This document shows, in pieces, positions 18,261 through 27,196 of a stretch of 64,000 nt of DNA. Both the position numbers and the translations under genes were made by a program. The notes below the pieces were generated by a model. The model saw nothing but the letters and a program-made list of their open reading frames with translations. It had not been told where the DNA came from and searched no databases. The stretch covers positions 35,926-99,925 of the forward strand of contig NZ_FNJQ01000007.1 in NCBI RefSeq assembly GCF_900104055.1, given 5' to 3'. The DNA comes from Pseudoselenomonas ruminantium. Its GTDB lineage: Bacteria; Bacillota; Negativicutes; Selenomonadales; Selenomonadaceae. Each line of letters begins with the position of its first letter. Position 1 is the first letter of the stretch.

Positions 18261-18530
18261 TTACTTCTTCTTGGATTCAGCGAACTTAGCCATAATGCCC
18301 TGCTTGCTGAACAGATTTTTAACGGTATCGGTCGGCTGAGCACCTTTGTTCATCCAATCAAGAACCTTTTCCTCGTCGAGGCTGACAACTGCCGGCTGCT
18401 TGGAAGGATCGTAGTTACCGAGAATCTCGATGAAACGACCATCACGCGGAGCACGGGAATCAGCTACTACCACGCGGTAGAAGGGGTTCTTCTTTGCACC
18501 CATACGGTTCAAACGAATCTTTACTGCCAT
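18261..18530 (-). CDS. rpsP: 30S ribosomal protein S16
   Basis: S16 of 89 residues beginning [32 protein letters not shown], written here in motif pieces: [19 protein letters not shown] and IEILGNYDP are all canonical. Required for 30S assembly. It sits 39 bp after ffh and 15 bp before khpA in the SRP/ribosome operon. Confidence 0.97.
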   Translation of the reverse strand: MAVKIRLNRMGAKKNPFYRVVVADSRAPRDGRFIEILGNYDPSKQPAVVSLDEEKVLDWMNKGAQPTDTVKNLFSKQGIMAKFAESKKK

Positions 18531-18569
18531 GAAATTTCACCACCTTTCGAAAGTGTAATGATTTAAAAT

Positions 18570-19952
18570 TTAACGCATGAACGGCATCTTCGGGAAACCA
18601 CCAAGGTTTCCGAGCGCCCCGAGACCTGGGAAGCCCTTGCCCTTCTGCATTTTTTTCATTTTCTTCATCATCTTTTTCATTTCGCCAAACTGCTTCAAGA
18701 GCTTGTTGACGTCCTGCACCTTGGTGCCGGAGCCCATGGCGATACGCTTGCGGCGGCTGCCGTTGATGATGGAAATATCAGCGCGTTCCTTCGGCGTCAT
18801 GGAACGGATGATGGCCTCAATCTGGCGCATCTCCTTGCCATCGAGGTCAATATCCTGACCTTCGAGCTGTTTCTTGAGCCCGCCCATGCCGGGAATCATG
18901 CCTAAGATGTTTTCCAGCGAGCCAAGTTTCTTGACCTGCTGCATCTGGGAGAGGAAATCATCCAGAGTGAATTCATCCTTGCGGAGCTTCTTCTCCATTT
19001 TCTTGGCTTCTTCCATATCGAAGGTCTGCTGGGCTTTTTCCACGAGGGAAAGTACATCGCCCATGCCGAGGATACGGGAAGCCATGCGGTCCGGATGGAA
19101 GGGCTGGAGCGGTTCCAGCTTCTCGCCCACACCGACGAACTTTATGGGAACATTCGTGACTGCTTTGACGGAAAGCGCCGCACCACCGCGGGCATCGCCG
19201 TCGAGCTTGGTCATGATGACACCGTCTAAGCCAAGGCTTTCGTTGAAGGTCTGCGCCACATTGACCGATTCCTGACCGGTCATGGCATCCACAACGAGCA
19301 GGATCTCATGTGGTTTGACTTCTGCCTTGATATCGCGAAGCTCCTGCATCAGGGCTTCGTCAATCTGCAAGCGGCCTGCCGTATCGATGATGATCACATC
19401 GTTGGCATGGCTTTGCGAATAAGCGATCGAGGATTTGGCAATGGTCACCGCATCCGTACCCTGCTCCATAGAGAACACGGGGATGTCCAATTGCTTTCCT
19501 ACTACCTGCAACTGCTTGATAGCAGCCGGACGGTAGATATCGCAGGCAACGAGCAAAGGCCGTTTGCCCTGCTTCTTGAGGGACAAGCCCAGCTTACCAG
19601 CGGAAGTGGTCTTACCAGCACCCTGCAAACCTGCCATCATGATGATGGTGGGCGGATTCGGGCTCATATTGATGCGACTCTGCGTGCCGCCCATGAGGTT
19701 CGTAAGTTCCTCATCAACAATCTTCACGACCACCTGAGCCGGCGTCAGAGTTTCCAAAATATCCTGACCAATGGCCCGTTCCTTGACGGTCTTGATGAAA
19801 TTCTTGACGACCTTGAAGTTGACATCTGCTTCGAGAAGTGCCATCCGCACTTCCCGCATGGCTTCGTTGACATCATCTTCCGTCAACTTGCCATGACCGC
19901 GAAGCTTCTTGAATGTCTCCTGCAAACGGTCGGATAAACTCTCAAATATCAA
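18570..19952 (-). CDS. ffh: Signal recognition particle GTPase Ffh
   Basis: SRP54 homologue that targets membrane and secretory proteins to the FtsY receptor. It has the N domain (1-85), the G domain with P-loop GLQGAGKTTSAGKLG near 108, and a methionine-rich M domain (from about 320, with MKKMMKKMKKM near the end). Length is 460. The start is TTG at 19952 with AGGAGG 7 nt upstream; this TTG overlaps the ylxM TGA stop (TTGA), so the SRP GTPase is coupled to YlxM translation. Confidence 0.97.
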   Translation of the reverse strand: MIFESLSDRLQETFKKLRGHGKLTEDDVNEAMREVRMALLEADVNFKVVKNFIKTVKERAIGQDILETLTPAQVVVKIVDEELTNLMGGTQSRINMSPNPPTIIMMAGLQGAGKTTSAGKLGLSLKKQGKRPLLVACDIYRPAAIKQLQVVGKQLDIPVFSMEQGTDAVTIAKSSIAYSQSHANDVIIIDTAGRLQIDEALMQELRDIKAEVKPHEILLVVDAMTGQESVNVAQTFNESLGLDGVIMTKLDGDARGGAALSVKAVTNVPIKFVGVGEKLEPLQPFHPDRMASRILGMGDVLSLVEKAQQTFDMEEAKKMEKKLRKDEFTLDDFLSQMQQVKKLGSLENILGMIPGMGGLKKQLEGQDIDLDGKEMRQIEAIIRSMTPKERADISIINGSRRKRIAMGSGTKVQDVNKLLKQFGEMKKMMKKMKKMQKGKGFPGLGALGNLGGFPKMPFMR

Positions 19953-20317
19953 ACGGATACCTCCTGACCGAGTCCCTGTCCAATATAGGGTTCCAATCGG
20001 TCAAGGACTTCATCAACAGCCTTGGCATTGGCCGGCTGCTTTAGCCCTTTGATTGACTCGTAGATTTTTGCCAGCTCCTGACGCTCCCTGTTATAGCGCG
20101 AGGCCAGGCCCAGCTTCTTTTCGTAGGACTCCATCGCCTTCTCACTGCGATGGATATTGTCGTAAACCGCCTGCCGGGATATGCCCAGCTCCTCACCGAT
20201 TTCCGACAAGGAAAAGTCCTCAAACAGGTGCAAGCGCAAACATTCCTGTTGCTTCTCCGTCAGGAGTGCCCCATACAAGTCAAAAAGCGTGGACAAATAT
20301 AAGAACTGCTCCATCAT
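19949..20317 (-). CDS. ylxM: YlxM/p13-like helix-turn-helix regulator of the SRP operon
   Basis: Sigma-70-region-4-like HTH protein (122 residues) almost always found just before ffh. The HTH is LSEIGEELGISRQAVYDNIHRSEKAM, in the first 70 residues. ATG at 20317 is chosen because AGGTG lies 6 nt upstream; longer in-frame starts lack spacing. It may modulate SRP function. It is the first gene behind a consensus promoter. Confidence 0.88.
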   Translation of the reverse strand: MMEQFLYLSTLFDLYGALLTEKQQECLRLHLFEDFSLSEIGEELGISRQAVYDNIHRSEKAMESYEKKLGLASRYNRERQELAKIYESIKGLKQPANAKAVDEVLDRLEPYIGQGLGQEVSV

Positions 20318-20370
20318 GGTCATCACCTGCTTCGAAATTAGGTGCCAAGGTTTCCCCCTTGACATAGGCT

Positions 20371-20399
20371 ATTATAGCGAAGGTCCAAGAGACTGTCAA
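20371..20399 (-). promoter_or_regulatory. Consensus sigma-A promoter of the ylxM-ffh-rpsP-trmD operon
   Basis: On the minus strand a perfect TTGACA (20399-20394), a 17-bp spacer and a perfect TATAAT (20376-20371) stand 54 bp before ylxM. This is one of the two strongest promoters in the window and fits constitutive high expression. Confidence 0.85.
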
Positions 20400-20428
20400 G
20401 TGTTTTTCCTTGTCAGCTGGAAAATTTA

Positions 20429-20457
20429 TGGAAAAAATTTTTTCATTCGGTTATAAT
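20429..20457 (+). promoter_or_regulatory. Promoter of lgt
   Basis: TGGAAA (20429-20434), a 17-bp spacer and a perfect TATAAT (20452-20457) stand 34 bp before lgt. It is divergent from the ylxM promoter. Confidence 0.6.
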
Positions 20458-20490
20458 TTAAGACAGATTTGAATTTAGGAGACGAAGCAC

Positions 20491-21279
20491 ATGCATCAAT
20501 ATTTATTCTTTATCGGCGACTTTCCCATCCGTTCTTATGGGCTGGTGATTTCCCTGTCCATTATCCTGGCCACTGGTGTTGGCTATTTCTTGGTCAAACA
20601 GGATGGGCGCGGAGTCGAAAAATATATCGTCGATCTCGGCATCTACTGCGGACTGGCAGGCCTTTTGGGCGCGCGCCTCTGGGATGTGTTCTTCTTCGAC
20701 TGGGATTACTATTCCCACCATCTGACGGAGATATTGAACGTCTGGCAGGGCGGCATGGCCATTCAGGGCGGTGTAACGCTGGGCGTGCTCACAGGCATCA
20801 CCTACTGCCGCTATCATAAGCTGGACACCCTGCACCTGATGGACGTACTTGCACCGGCCATTATCTTAGGTCAGGCGCTGGGACGCTGCGCCAACCTGCT
20901 GAACGGTGATGCCTTCGGGGCCCCCACGGGCGGCAATTTCGGCATTGTCTACCCTGCCACCACATTGGCCGCACATACCTATGGCACGCAGCCTCTGTGG
21001 CCCGCCGAGATCTGGGAAGGCCAGCTCGATATGGTCATCTTCGCCCTGCTGCTGATCTTCCGCGGCACGGTAAACCACGCAAAAGGGCAGTGCTTTGCCC
21101 TCTATGTGATGCTCTACTGCGCCGCCCGCTTTGGCCTGGAGTTCCTGCGCGGCGATTATGCGGAAAAAGTGCTGGGCTTTATGACCAGCGGTCAGACCAC
21201 CAGCGCGGTTGGCTTTGCTTTGGCCTTTATCGCCTTTATCGCCTTTATCTATCTGCAAGGGAAAAAAACATCTGCCTAA
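20491..21279 (+). CDS. lgt: Prolipoprotein diacylglyceryl transferase
   Basis: Inner-membrane enzyme that attaches diacylglycerol from phosphatidylglycerol to the lipobox cysteine of prolipoproteins. This is a 262-residue, seven-helix protein. The PFPIRSYGL-like opening (FPIRSYGLVIS) and the signature LGRCANLLNGDAFG, near residue 130, are present. The latter varies from the usual GRIGNFxNGE but keeps the Arg and Asn. An AGGAG ribosome-binding site precedes the ATG. It is transcribed alone, opposite to its neighbours. Confidence 0.93.
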   Translation: MHQYLFFIGDFPIRSYGLVISLSIILATGVGYFLVKQDGRGVEKYIVDLGIYCGLAGLLGARLWDVFFFDWDYYSHHLTEILNVWQGGMAIQGGVTLGVLTGITYCRYHKLDTLHLMDVLAPAIILGQALGRCANLLNGDAFGAPTGGNFGIVYPATTLAAHTYGTQPLWPAEIWEGQLDMVIFALLLIFRGTVNHAKGQCFALYVMLYCAARFGLEFLRGDYAEKVLGFMTSGQTTSAVGFALAFIAFIAFIYLQGKKTSA

Positions 21280-21284
21280 AGAAA

Positions 21285-21315
21285 ATGGGACTGCAGTTCA
21301 GCAGTCCCATCTTTT
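21285..21315. terminator. Terminator between lgt and the convergent unknown gene
   Basis: A perfect 10-bp stem ATGGGACTGC/GCAGTCCCAT (21285-21294 and 21301-21310) is followed by CTTTTAT on the plus strand. It can serve both converging genes. Confidence 0.8.
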
Positions 21316-21679
21316 ATATGGCCACGGCCCATTCTTCCTCTGGCACCATCACCAGACGATTGCTCTTCAACGGCAGGTTCAATGGCCGCAGGTCCAGTTC
21401 CCGCGGGCGCCATTTCCGCACAGGCTCGTCCTCAGGTTCCACATAATGCGGTGCGGAAATGCAGGACAGCTGGCAGTAGCCCAGGTCGCGAATCCACTCG
21501 TCGAGCATGGTCTGCACCACCAGCATCTGGCTTTTTGACATATCAGGATTTTCCTTGCATATTCTGGCAGTCCCCAATGAGTCGAGCAATATTTCCCCTG
21601 TAACCGCTTCTGGAGACAGGCCGAAGCCAAACAGCTCCTCTGCTCCCATGCGCCCCAAACGCTCAATCCAAACCAGCAT
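21314..21679 (-). CDS. Unknown conserved-looking small protein
   Basis: A 121-residue soluble protein I do not recognise. ATG at 21679 is preceded by GAGAGGAG at a 9-nt spacing, and codon use matches the core genes. Visible features are a hydrophobic N-terminal helix (MLVWIERLGRMG), a central mixed region and an acidic C-terminal patch (YVEPEDEPV). It stands alone between lgt and metK, in its own transcription unit. No domain call is justified. Confidence 0.55.
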   Translation of the reverse strand: MLVWIERLGRMGAEELFGFGLSPEAVTGEILLDSLGTARICKENPDMSKSQMLVVQTMLDEWIRDLGYCQLSCISAPHYVEPEDEPVRKWRPRELDLRPLNLPLKSNRLVMVPEEEWAVAI

Positions 21680-21772
21680 AGCAATCAACTCCTCTCGTTA
21701 ATACAAGATGACTAGTTTTCCCATGTATTATGATTAGACATTTCTGGCAAATATCCTTCAAATATAGACAAA

Positions 21773-21805
21773 GGACTGAAAAAGTTTCTGACACTTTTCC
21801 AGTCC
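21773..21805 (-). terminator. Probable terminator of metK
   Basis: A 13-bp stem with one A-C mismatch (21773-21785 with 21793-21805) starts about 20 bp after the metK stop. The T-run on the minus strand is interrupted. Confidence 0.6.
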
Positions 21806-21823
21806 TGTCTTCTTATGTTTTAA

Positions 21824-23014
21824 TTATAAGCCTGCTTCTTTTTTCAGCACGTCAGCTTTGTCCGTGTGTTCCCAGGGCAGGTCCACATCGGTACGGCCGA
21901 AGTGGCCATAGGCTGCAGTCTGCTTGTAGATGGGACGGCGCAGGTCGAGCATCTTGATGATGCCGGCCGGACGCAGGTCGAAGTGCTTGCTCACGAGTTC
22001 CTCGATCTTTTCCTCATCCACCTTGTTGGTACCAAAGGTATCTACCATGACGGAAACCGGATATGCTACGCCGATGGCGTAAGCCAGCTGAATCTCGCAC
22101 TTGTCGGCCAGGCCGGCAGCCACGATGTTCTTGGCCACATAACGGGCAGCATAGGCGGCACTGCGGTCCACCTTCGTGGGATCCTTGCCGGAGAAAGCGC
22201 CACCGCCATGACGTGCCCAGCCGCCATAGGTATCCACGATGATCTTGCGCCCCGTGAGGCCGGAGTCACCCTGCGGACCACCGATCACGAACTTGCCCGT
22301 CGGGTTGACGAAAATACGGGTATCTTCCTTGAGCAGTTCGGCGGGCACAACCGGCTTGATCACATGCTCGATGAGGTCCTTGCGGATCTGCTCGAGCGTC
22401 ACGTCTTCATCATGCTGGGTGGAGATAACGATGGTATCCACAGCCACAGCCTTGCCATCTTCATAGGCAATAGTAACCTGCGTCTTGCCATCCGGACGCA
22501 GATACGGCAGCGTGCCATCCTTACGGACTTCCGCCAAGCGGCGTGCCAGACGATGCGCCAAGGCAATGGGCAGCGGCATGAATTCCGGCGTCTCGTTCGT
22601 TGCGTAACCAAACATCATGCCCTGGTCGCCGGCACCAATGGCTTCAGCGGCATCCATCCCGCCTTCACGCGACTCGATTGCCTCATTAACACCCTGCGCG
22701 ATATCCGGGGACTGCTCATCAAGCGAAACGAGGATACCGCAGGTAGCGGCGTCAAAACCATATTTTGCACGCGTATAACCGATTTCCTTTACCGTATCAC
22801 GAATGATCTTCGGAATATCGACATAGCACTTCGTGGAAATCTCGCCAACGACATGAACCTGTCCCGTCGTCACCATCGTTTCACAGGCCACGCGGCCCAT
22901 CGGATCCTCAGCCAGGATGGCATCGAGGATGCTGTCGGAGATCTGGTCCGCCATTTTATCCGGATGACCTTCCGTTACGGATTCCGACGTGAACAGCATG
23001 CGTTTCTTACTCAT
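21824..23014 (-). CDS. metK: S-adenosylmethionine synthetase
   Basis: Makes S-adenosylmethionine from methionine and ATP. 396 residues with the N-terminal [10 protein letters not shown] motif, [12 protein letters not shown] and the phosphate-binding loop [16 protein letters not shown]. The ATG at 23014 has AAGGAGGAAAG upstream. A SAM-I riboswitch with its own terminator precedes the gene, giving direct feedback from the product. Confidence 0.98.
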   Translation of the reverse strand: MSKKRMLFTSESVTEGHPDKMADQISDSILDAILAEDPMGRVACETMVTTGQVHVVGEISTKCYVDIPKIIRDTVKEIGYTRAKYGFDAATCGILVSLDEQSPDIAQGVNEAIESREGGMDAAEAIGAGDQGMMFGYATNETPEFMPLPIALAHRLARRLAEVRKDGTLPYLRPDGKTQVTIAYEDGKAVAVDTIVISTQHDEDVTLEQIRKDLIEHVIKPVVPAELLKEDTRIFVNPTGKFVIGGPQGDSGLTGRKIIVDTYGGWARHGGGAFSGKDPTKVDRSAAYAARYVAKNIVAAGLADKCEIQLAYAIGVAYPVSVMVDTFGTNKVDEEKIEELVSKHFDLRPAGIIKMLDLRRPIYKQTAAYGHFGRTDVDLPWEHTDKADVLKKEAGL

Positions 23015-23076
23015 AATCTTTCCTCCTTAAATGTAGCATAAACTGCTGCGCTGAATTAGCTCGTCTCCGTTGGCAA

Positions 23077-23107
23077 AAAGAAAAGGCTCTCATAAATGAG
23101 AGCCTTT
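23077..23107 (-). terminator. Riboswitch expression-platform terminator of metK
   Basis: The GGCTCTCA/TGAGAGCC stem (23085-23104) is followed by TTTTCTTTTT on the minus strand. Its CTCTCAT strand is complementary to the GATGAGAG closing strand of the riboswitch, so antiterminator and terminator are mutually exclusive. Confidence 0.85.
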
Positions 23108-23114
23108 CATCTTT

Positions 23115-23218
23115 ACTCTCATCTTCTAGGACTATGCCTAAAGGAATTGGCACCGTTTCACGTTCATGATGGTTGCCGCAGCTTCATCGGGCCTATCCCT
23201 CCACTGCTCTGGATGAGT
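23115..23218 (-). promoter_or_regulatory. SAM-I (S-box) riboswitch aptamer
   Basis: The minus strand carries the S-box core: P1 strand CTCATCC, AGAGCAGTGGAGGGA, GGCCCGATGAAGC, CGGCAACC, GGTGCCAATTCC and the closing GATGAGAG. SAM binding stabilises P1, freeing the terminator that stops metK transcription. The complete set of conserved blocks makes the class assignment firm. Confidence 0.93.
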
Positions 23219-23303
23219 TTCTATTCAGCTGTAATTGATAATTTAATTTTACATGATTATTTTCCTACTGTCAAGGAAAATAGTCGAAACACTTTGATAT
23301 TGG

Positions 23304-25784
23304 TCACAGGACGCCCCGGAAATAGTGGCCGCGGGTAATATCCAGGCCTTCCTGTTGCTTCAGTTCCGCTTCCTGGGCTTCGTCCAGGTTAGCAGGCATC
23401 TGCATGGCTTTTCTGTAAGCTGCCACAATCCGGGAGATTTCCGCTGACTCCATGGCCTTTGCTTCAATCTGCAAGGTCCTGATGCCTGCTCCTCTAAACT
23501 TCATGGCATGAGGCAGCATCGAGAGCGTCTTGCTGTTGAGTACGTGCATATGGCAGAACTGGTCCATGCGCAAAGGGAATAATGCCTCCTTGCGGTCTTT
23601 CAGTGCATACCGCCCTTTCGTGCAGGGATGACTGCAGGCACCTTCGCCCACATTGCCTAAGAAACTGCCCGTCACGCAGTATTCGGAAACCATCAGTTCC
23701 AGGCGGCCATGCACAATGGCACTCAGCGGCAGATTGCTTTCCTTGGCCAGAGCCTCCATCTGCTGCCATTTGAGTTCCGGCGACAAGGTAGCGGATGCCA
23801 CGCCATAATCCTCAAGGAAGGCCAGTGTGCTCTTATTGTAGGAAATCAGGCTGTAATCGGCATGAATGGCAAAATCCGTCAGCCGCTTGACCAGATGCAG
23901 CTGAGCGATGTTATGAACATGCACTGCCGCCGGCGGAAAATTTTTCGCCGCTGTCAGGATTTTCTCAAAGAATGGTTGGAAATCATCCCGCATAATGCGC
24001 GGCAGGTTGAAGTCCAGACGGACACCAGCCTTCTGCGCCAGATGCCAGGCCTTTTCATAGTCCATCACAGTCAGGGCTTCATGTTCATAGGATTCCCCGC
24101 CGAAGATGATGCCATCCGCACCGCCGTCGATAGCAGCCCGCAGCTTGGCAAGAGTGTCCACCGCCACCATGAGTTTCGGCTGCGTCAGCTTGCCGGCAAA
24201 TTTTTCTGCTTTGAAGGGCACCGGCTCTGTCACCCGCAGGGGATAATGCGCCAAACGCTGTGCATCCAATTCTTCCACGGCCTGACGCCGGGCTTCGTTG
24301 ATCTCACTCATGGGCACCATGACTTCGCCGTTGATTTCCGTCGTAAGCTCAGTCAATTCGTAAACGGAAGTGCCGAGTCTGTCCACCTGCTTGCGAATGA
24401 CATCTTCGGACAGAGGCCGTTTCTTGGCGGCTTCACCGATAAAATCCGTCTGACCGTGGCCAGTATGCCCTGCGTTATCCCGCAGGATGACCGTCAAGGG
24501 CTCGCCGATAGCAGACTTGACTTCTGCCGTAATCGGGATGCGCCGCACGGGCGCACCGCTGGCATATTTTTCCTTGGCACTTTCCATCAACTGAGCATCA
24601 TAGACCTTGAATACCCGGTCATGGTCACGGACGGCAGCGGGAATCGCAAACCGCACCGTATCGCCACTTTCTGCAACGGTCAGTTTTTGACCTTTGACAT
24701 CTGACATTTCGTTGATGGTCGCCGTTACCCGGCCGCCGACTTTCACCCAGAAGTCAACCTGATCCCCCAGTGCTAATTTCCCGCTGAGCTTCACGGTCAC
24801 AAGGCGTTTATCCCAGTCGTAGGCGGTAACCCGGCCAATCAGAAGGCCGCGGTTATTGGGACGGCGGTCGCTCATCATCTTCTTGCCGGGACGGTCCACC
24901 AGGTAAGCCGTCGTAAAGTCACGGTTGAAAATCTGCGCCAGATTGTCCCGCGCTGACTGGTCAATCGTATAATCCTGACCGGTCAGATACAAATCGATAG
25001 CCGCGCGGTAGGTACCCACAACCGTTGCCACGTATTCCGGACGCTTCATGCGGCCTTCGATTTTGAGCGAAGCCACGCCCGCCTTGATCAGGTCTGGTAT
25101 CACATCGATGGTATTGAGGTCACGCGGCGAGAGCAGATAACTGCCAGCACGATCTCCGAGCACATCATCCCCATGCTCATCCACCAGGGTATAGGGCAGG
25201 CGGCAGGGCTGGGCACAACGGCCACGGTTGCCGCTGCGGCCGCCGATCATGCTACTCATTAGGCACTGTCCCGAATAGCAGACACAGAGCGCTCCATGCA
25301 TGAATACTTCGATTTCCACATCACAATGTGCGCAGATATGGGCAATTTCCTTCAAAGACAGTTCGCGGGAAAGCACCACGCGGGAAAACCCAAGTTCCTG
25401 CAGGGCTAGTACGCCTTCGAGGCTGTGTACCGTCATCTGCGTGCTGGCATGCAGCGGCATATCGGGGATGATTTCCCGGGCAATGCGGGCCACGCCTAAA
25501 TCCTGTACCAAAATCGCATCCGCGCCAGCATCCCGCAGGAACAAGAGATATTCCTTGAGCGCCGGGATTTCCTCATCGTCGACGATGGTATTGACCGTGA
25601 CATTGATCAGCACATCCCGCAAATGCGCAAAACGGATGGCCTCACGCAGGCCATCCTCATCAAAATTATTGGCATAGGCCCGGGCACCAAACTGCGTGCC
25701 GGCCATATAGATCGCATTAGCGCCGCTTTCCACGGCTGCAATCAAAGCCTCCCGGCTGCCCGCCGGGGCTAGTAACTCAATCAT
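23304..25784 (-). CDS. Peptidase U32 family protein with DUF3656 (RlhA-like)
   Basis: An 826-residue U32 protein. The family signature EVFMHGALCVCYSGQC is near residues 160-176, followed by RSGNRGRCAQPCR, whose cysteines probably hold an iron-sulfur cluster. A DUF3656 beta domain lies in the middle (about 370-500), and a second TIM-barrel-like U32 half closes it. E. coli RlhA, of this type, is needed for hydroxylation of 23S rRNA C2501, so an RNA-modification role is more likely than proteolysis. ATG at 25784 has GGAGGAAATGG upstream. Confidence 0.85.
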   Translation of the reverse strand: MIELLAPAGSREALIAAVESGANAIYMAGTQFGARAYANNFDEDGLREAIRFAHLRDVLINVTVNTIVDDEEIPALKEYLLFLRDAGADAILVQDLGVARIAREIIPDMPLHASTQMTVHSLEGVLALQELGFSRVVLSRELSLKEIAHICAHCDVEIEVFMHGALCVCYSGQCLMSSMIGGRSGNRGRCAQPCRLPYTLVDEHGDDVLGDRAGSYLLSPRDLNTIDVIPDLIKAGVASLKIEGRMKRPEYVATVVGTYRAAIDLYLTGQDYTIDQSARDNLAQIFNRDFTTAYLVDRPGKKMMSDRRPNNRGLLIGRVTAYDWDKRLVTVKLSGKLALGDQVDFWVKVGGRVTATINEMSDVKGQKLTVAESGDTVRFAIPAAVRDHDRVFKVYDAQLMESAKEKYASGAPVRRIPITAEVKSAIGEPLTVILRDNAGHTGHGQTDFIGEAAKKRPLSEDVIRKQVDRLGTSVYELTELTTEINGEVMVPMSEINEARRQAVEELDAQRLAHYPLRVTEPVPFKAEKFAGKLTQPKLMVAVDTLAKLRAAIDGGADGIIFGGESYEHEALTVMDYEKAWHLAQKAGVRLDFNLPRIMRDDFQPFFEKILTAAKNFPPAAVHVHNIAQLHLVKRLTDFAIHADYSLISYNKSTLAFLEDYGVASATLSPELKWQQMEALAKESNLPLSAIVHGRLELMVSEYCVTGSFLGNVGEGACSHPCTKGRYALKDRKEALFPLRMDQFCHMHVLNSKTLSMLPHAMKFRGAGIRTLQIEAKAMESAEISRIVAAYRKAMQMPANLDEAQEAELKQQEGLDITRGHYFRGVL

Positions 25785-25800
25785 TCCATTTCCTCCTAAG

Positions 25801-25852
25801 ACACCTCATCCGTCAGCCTTACGGCTGACACCTTCCCCTCAAGGGGAAGGCT
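25801..25852. repeat. Dispersed palindromic repeat, copy 2 (overlapping the scpB stop)
   Basis: ACACCTCATCC is followed by hairpins GTCAGCC-TTAC-GGCTGAC and CCTTCCCC-TCAA-GGGGAAGG, the same layout as 9777-9866. The second loop supplies the scpB TGA, so the last residues of ScpB (KPSP) are encoded by the repeat. Confidence 0.7.
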
Positions 25853-26471
25853 TATCTTCGGCTTTCAATGTTTCTGTATTCTCTTGCAGATGCTGCATTT
25901 CCTGGAACAGCTCCATCTGCTCGTTATCGAGCGCGGCCACGGCTTCTTCCGTACTCGGCAGTTCCGGCAGGTCCTCCAGCGTGTTTATCCCAAAACAGCG
26001 CAGGAAGGTATCCGTCGTGCCATAGAGTATCGGCCTGCCTAAGACTGGCTTGCGGCCTACCTCAGCGATAAGTTCCAATTCCAACAGTTTCTGCAGGGCG
26101 CGCTCCACGCGCACACCGCGGATATTCTCAATCTCCGCTTTCGTGATTGGCTGCTTGAAGGCCACGATGGACAGGGTTTCCATAGTCGGCGCCGATATCT
26201 TCCGGTCCACCACCTGGCTCAGCCGTTCCACCGTTCTATAGGCCTCAGGCCGGGTGGCGAGCTGATAGCCGCCTGCAACCTGCCGCAGGGTAAGGCCGCT
26301 ATGGCGTTCATCGAGTTCTGCCTGCAGGCGTGTCAATGTATTCTGGGTTTCCACCACACCCATTTCCATGATATGGGCGATTTCCTTCACGCTCATGGGA
26401 TTGCCTGCCGCAAAGAGCACGGCTTCCACCAACCCCGTCGCCGCTACTTCTGCCCGTTCTTTCTCAGGCAT
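25839..26471 (-). CDS. scpB: Segregation and condensation protein B
   Basis: Kleisin-associated winged-helix subunit of the SMC-ScpAB condensin. 210 residues from ATG 26471, which has GGAGGAAGTCC upstream; two winged helices occupy most of residues 10-180 (VEAVLFAAGNPMSVKEIA, LEELELIAEVGRKPVLGRP). It overlaps scpA by 8 bp. The C-terminal tail runs into a palindromic repeat that provides the stop codon, so the true ancestral C-terminus may have been different. Confidence 0.93.
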   Translation of the reverse strand: MPEKERAEVAATGLVEAVLFAAGNPMSVKEIAHIMEMGVVETQNTLTRLQAELDERHSGLTLRQVAGGYQLATRPEAYRTVERLSQVVDRKISAPTMETLSIVAFKQPITKAEIENIRGVRVERALQKLLELELIAEVGRKPVLGRPILYGTTDTFLRCFGINTLEDLPELPSTEEAVAALDNEQMELFQEMQHLQENTETLKAEDKPSP

Positions 26472-27189
26472 GGACTTCCTCCTCCCGGACACAGATATAG
26501 ATTTCCGCAAATGGCCGCTGCTGCCTGACCGTGACCGTCCGCAGTTTCATGAGTTCCAACAGCGCCAAAAAGGTTACGATCAATTCGCTGCGCGTGCCCG
26601 AGCGAAACGCCTCCGAAAACAATAATTTTCCCCGGCTGCGGCCCAAGAGCAGGATGATGTCCTCCATCTTGCCCTTGATGCTGTATTCCTCTGGCTCCAC
26701 CAAGGCTTTTGGGATGGTTAGTTCTTCCTTCACCAATAAGACCGTACGGAATGCATCCACCAACAGATCCAGCGACAGATTTCCCGGCGGCAGATGATGC
26801 ACGGGCAGCTCCATGGGCTCGCGGGCCACAAACCGCTCCTGTACCCCTGCCATATCGCCCAGGACCTGACTGACCTGCTTGAACTTGCGGTATTCCAGGA
26901 TCCGCTGCACCAGTTCAAAACGCGGATCTTCCTCCGGTTCTCCTTCCTCTTTGGGCGCTTTGGGCAGCATCATGCGGGACTTGATCTGCAATAAGGTCGC
27001 GGCCATCACCAAAAAGGAGCTGGCAATCTCGATATTGAACTCCCGGAATTTATCCAAATAGTCCAGATACTGCCGCGTCAGCTCCGCTATGGGGATATCG
27101 TAGATATCAATCTTGTTCTTCTCAATCAGATGCATCAGAAGGTCCATCGGACCTTCAAAGGCATCGAGTTTAAATTTGTAATCTTCCAT
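26464..27189 (-). CDS. scpA: Segregation and condensation protein A
   Basis: Kleisin subunit bridging the SMC heads. 241 residues: the N-terminal FKLDAFEGPMDLLMHLIEKNKIDIYDIPI segment is the SMC-neck-binding helix pair, the middle is an acidic linker (APKEEGEPEEDPRFE), and the C-terminal winged helix binds the SMC cap. It is translated just after the M50 peptidase gene and couples to scpB. Confidence 0.94.
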   Translation of the reverse strand: MEDYKFKLDAFEGPMDLLMHLIEKNKIDIYDIPIAELTRQYLDYLDKFREFNIEIASSFLVMAATLLQIKSRMMLPKAPKEEGEPEEDPRFELVQRILEYRKFKQVSQVLGDMAGVQERFVAREPMELPVHHLPPGNLSLDLLVDAFRTVLLVKEELTIPKALVEPEEYSIKGKMEDIILLLGRSRGKLLFSEAFRSGTRSELIVTFLALLELMKLRTVTVRQQRPFAEIYICVREEEVHA

Positions 27190-27196
27190 GCAAAAA

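Noticed and set aside
23096..23338. 80-codon plus-strand ORF after metK
   Set aside because: It lies over the SAM-I riboswitch and the end of the U32 gene, with no ribosome-binding site.
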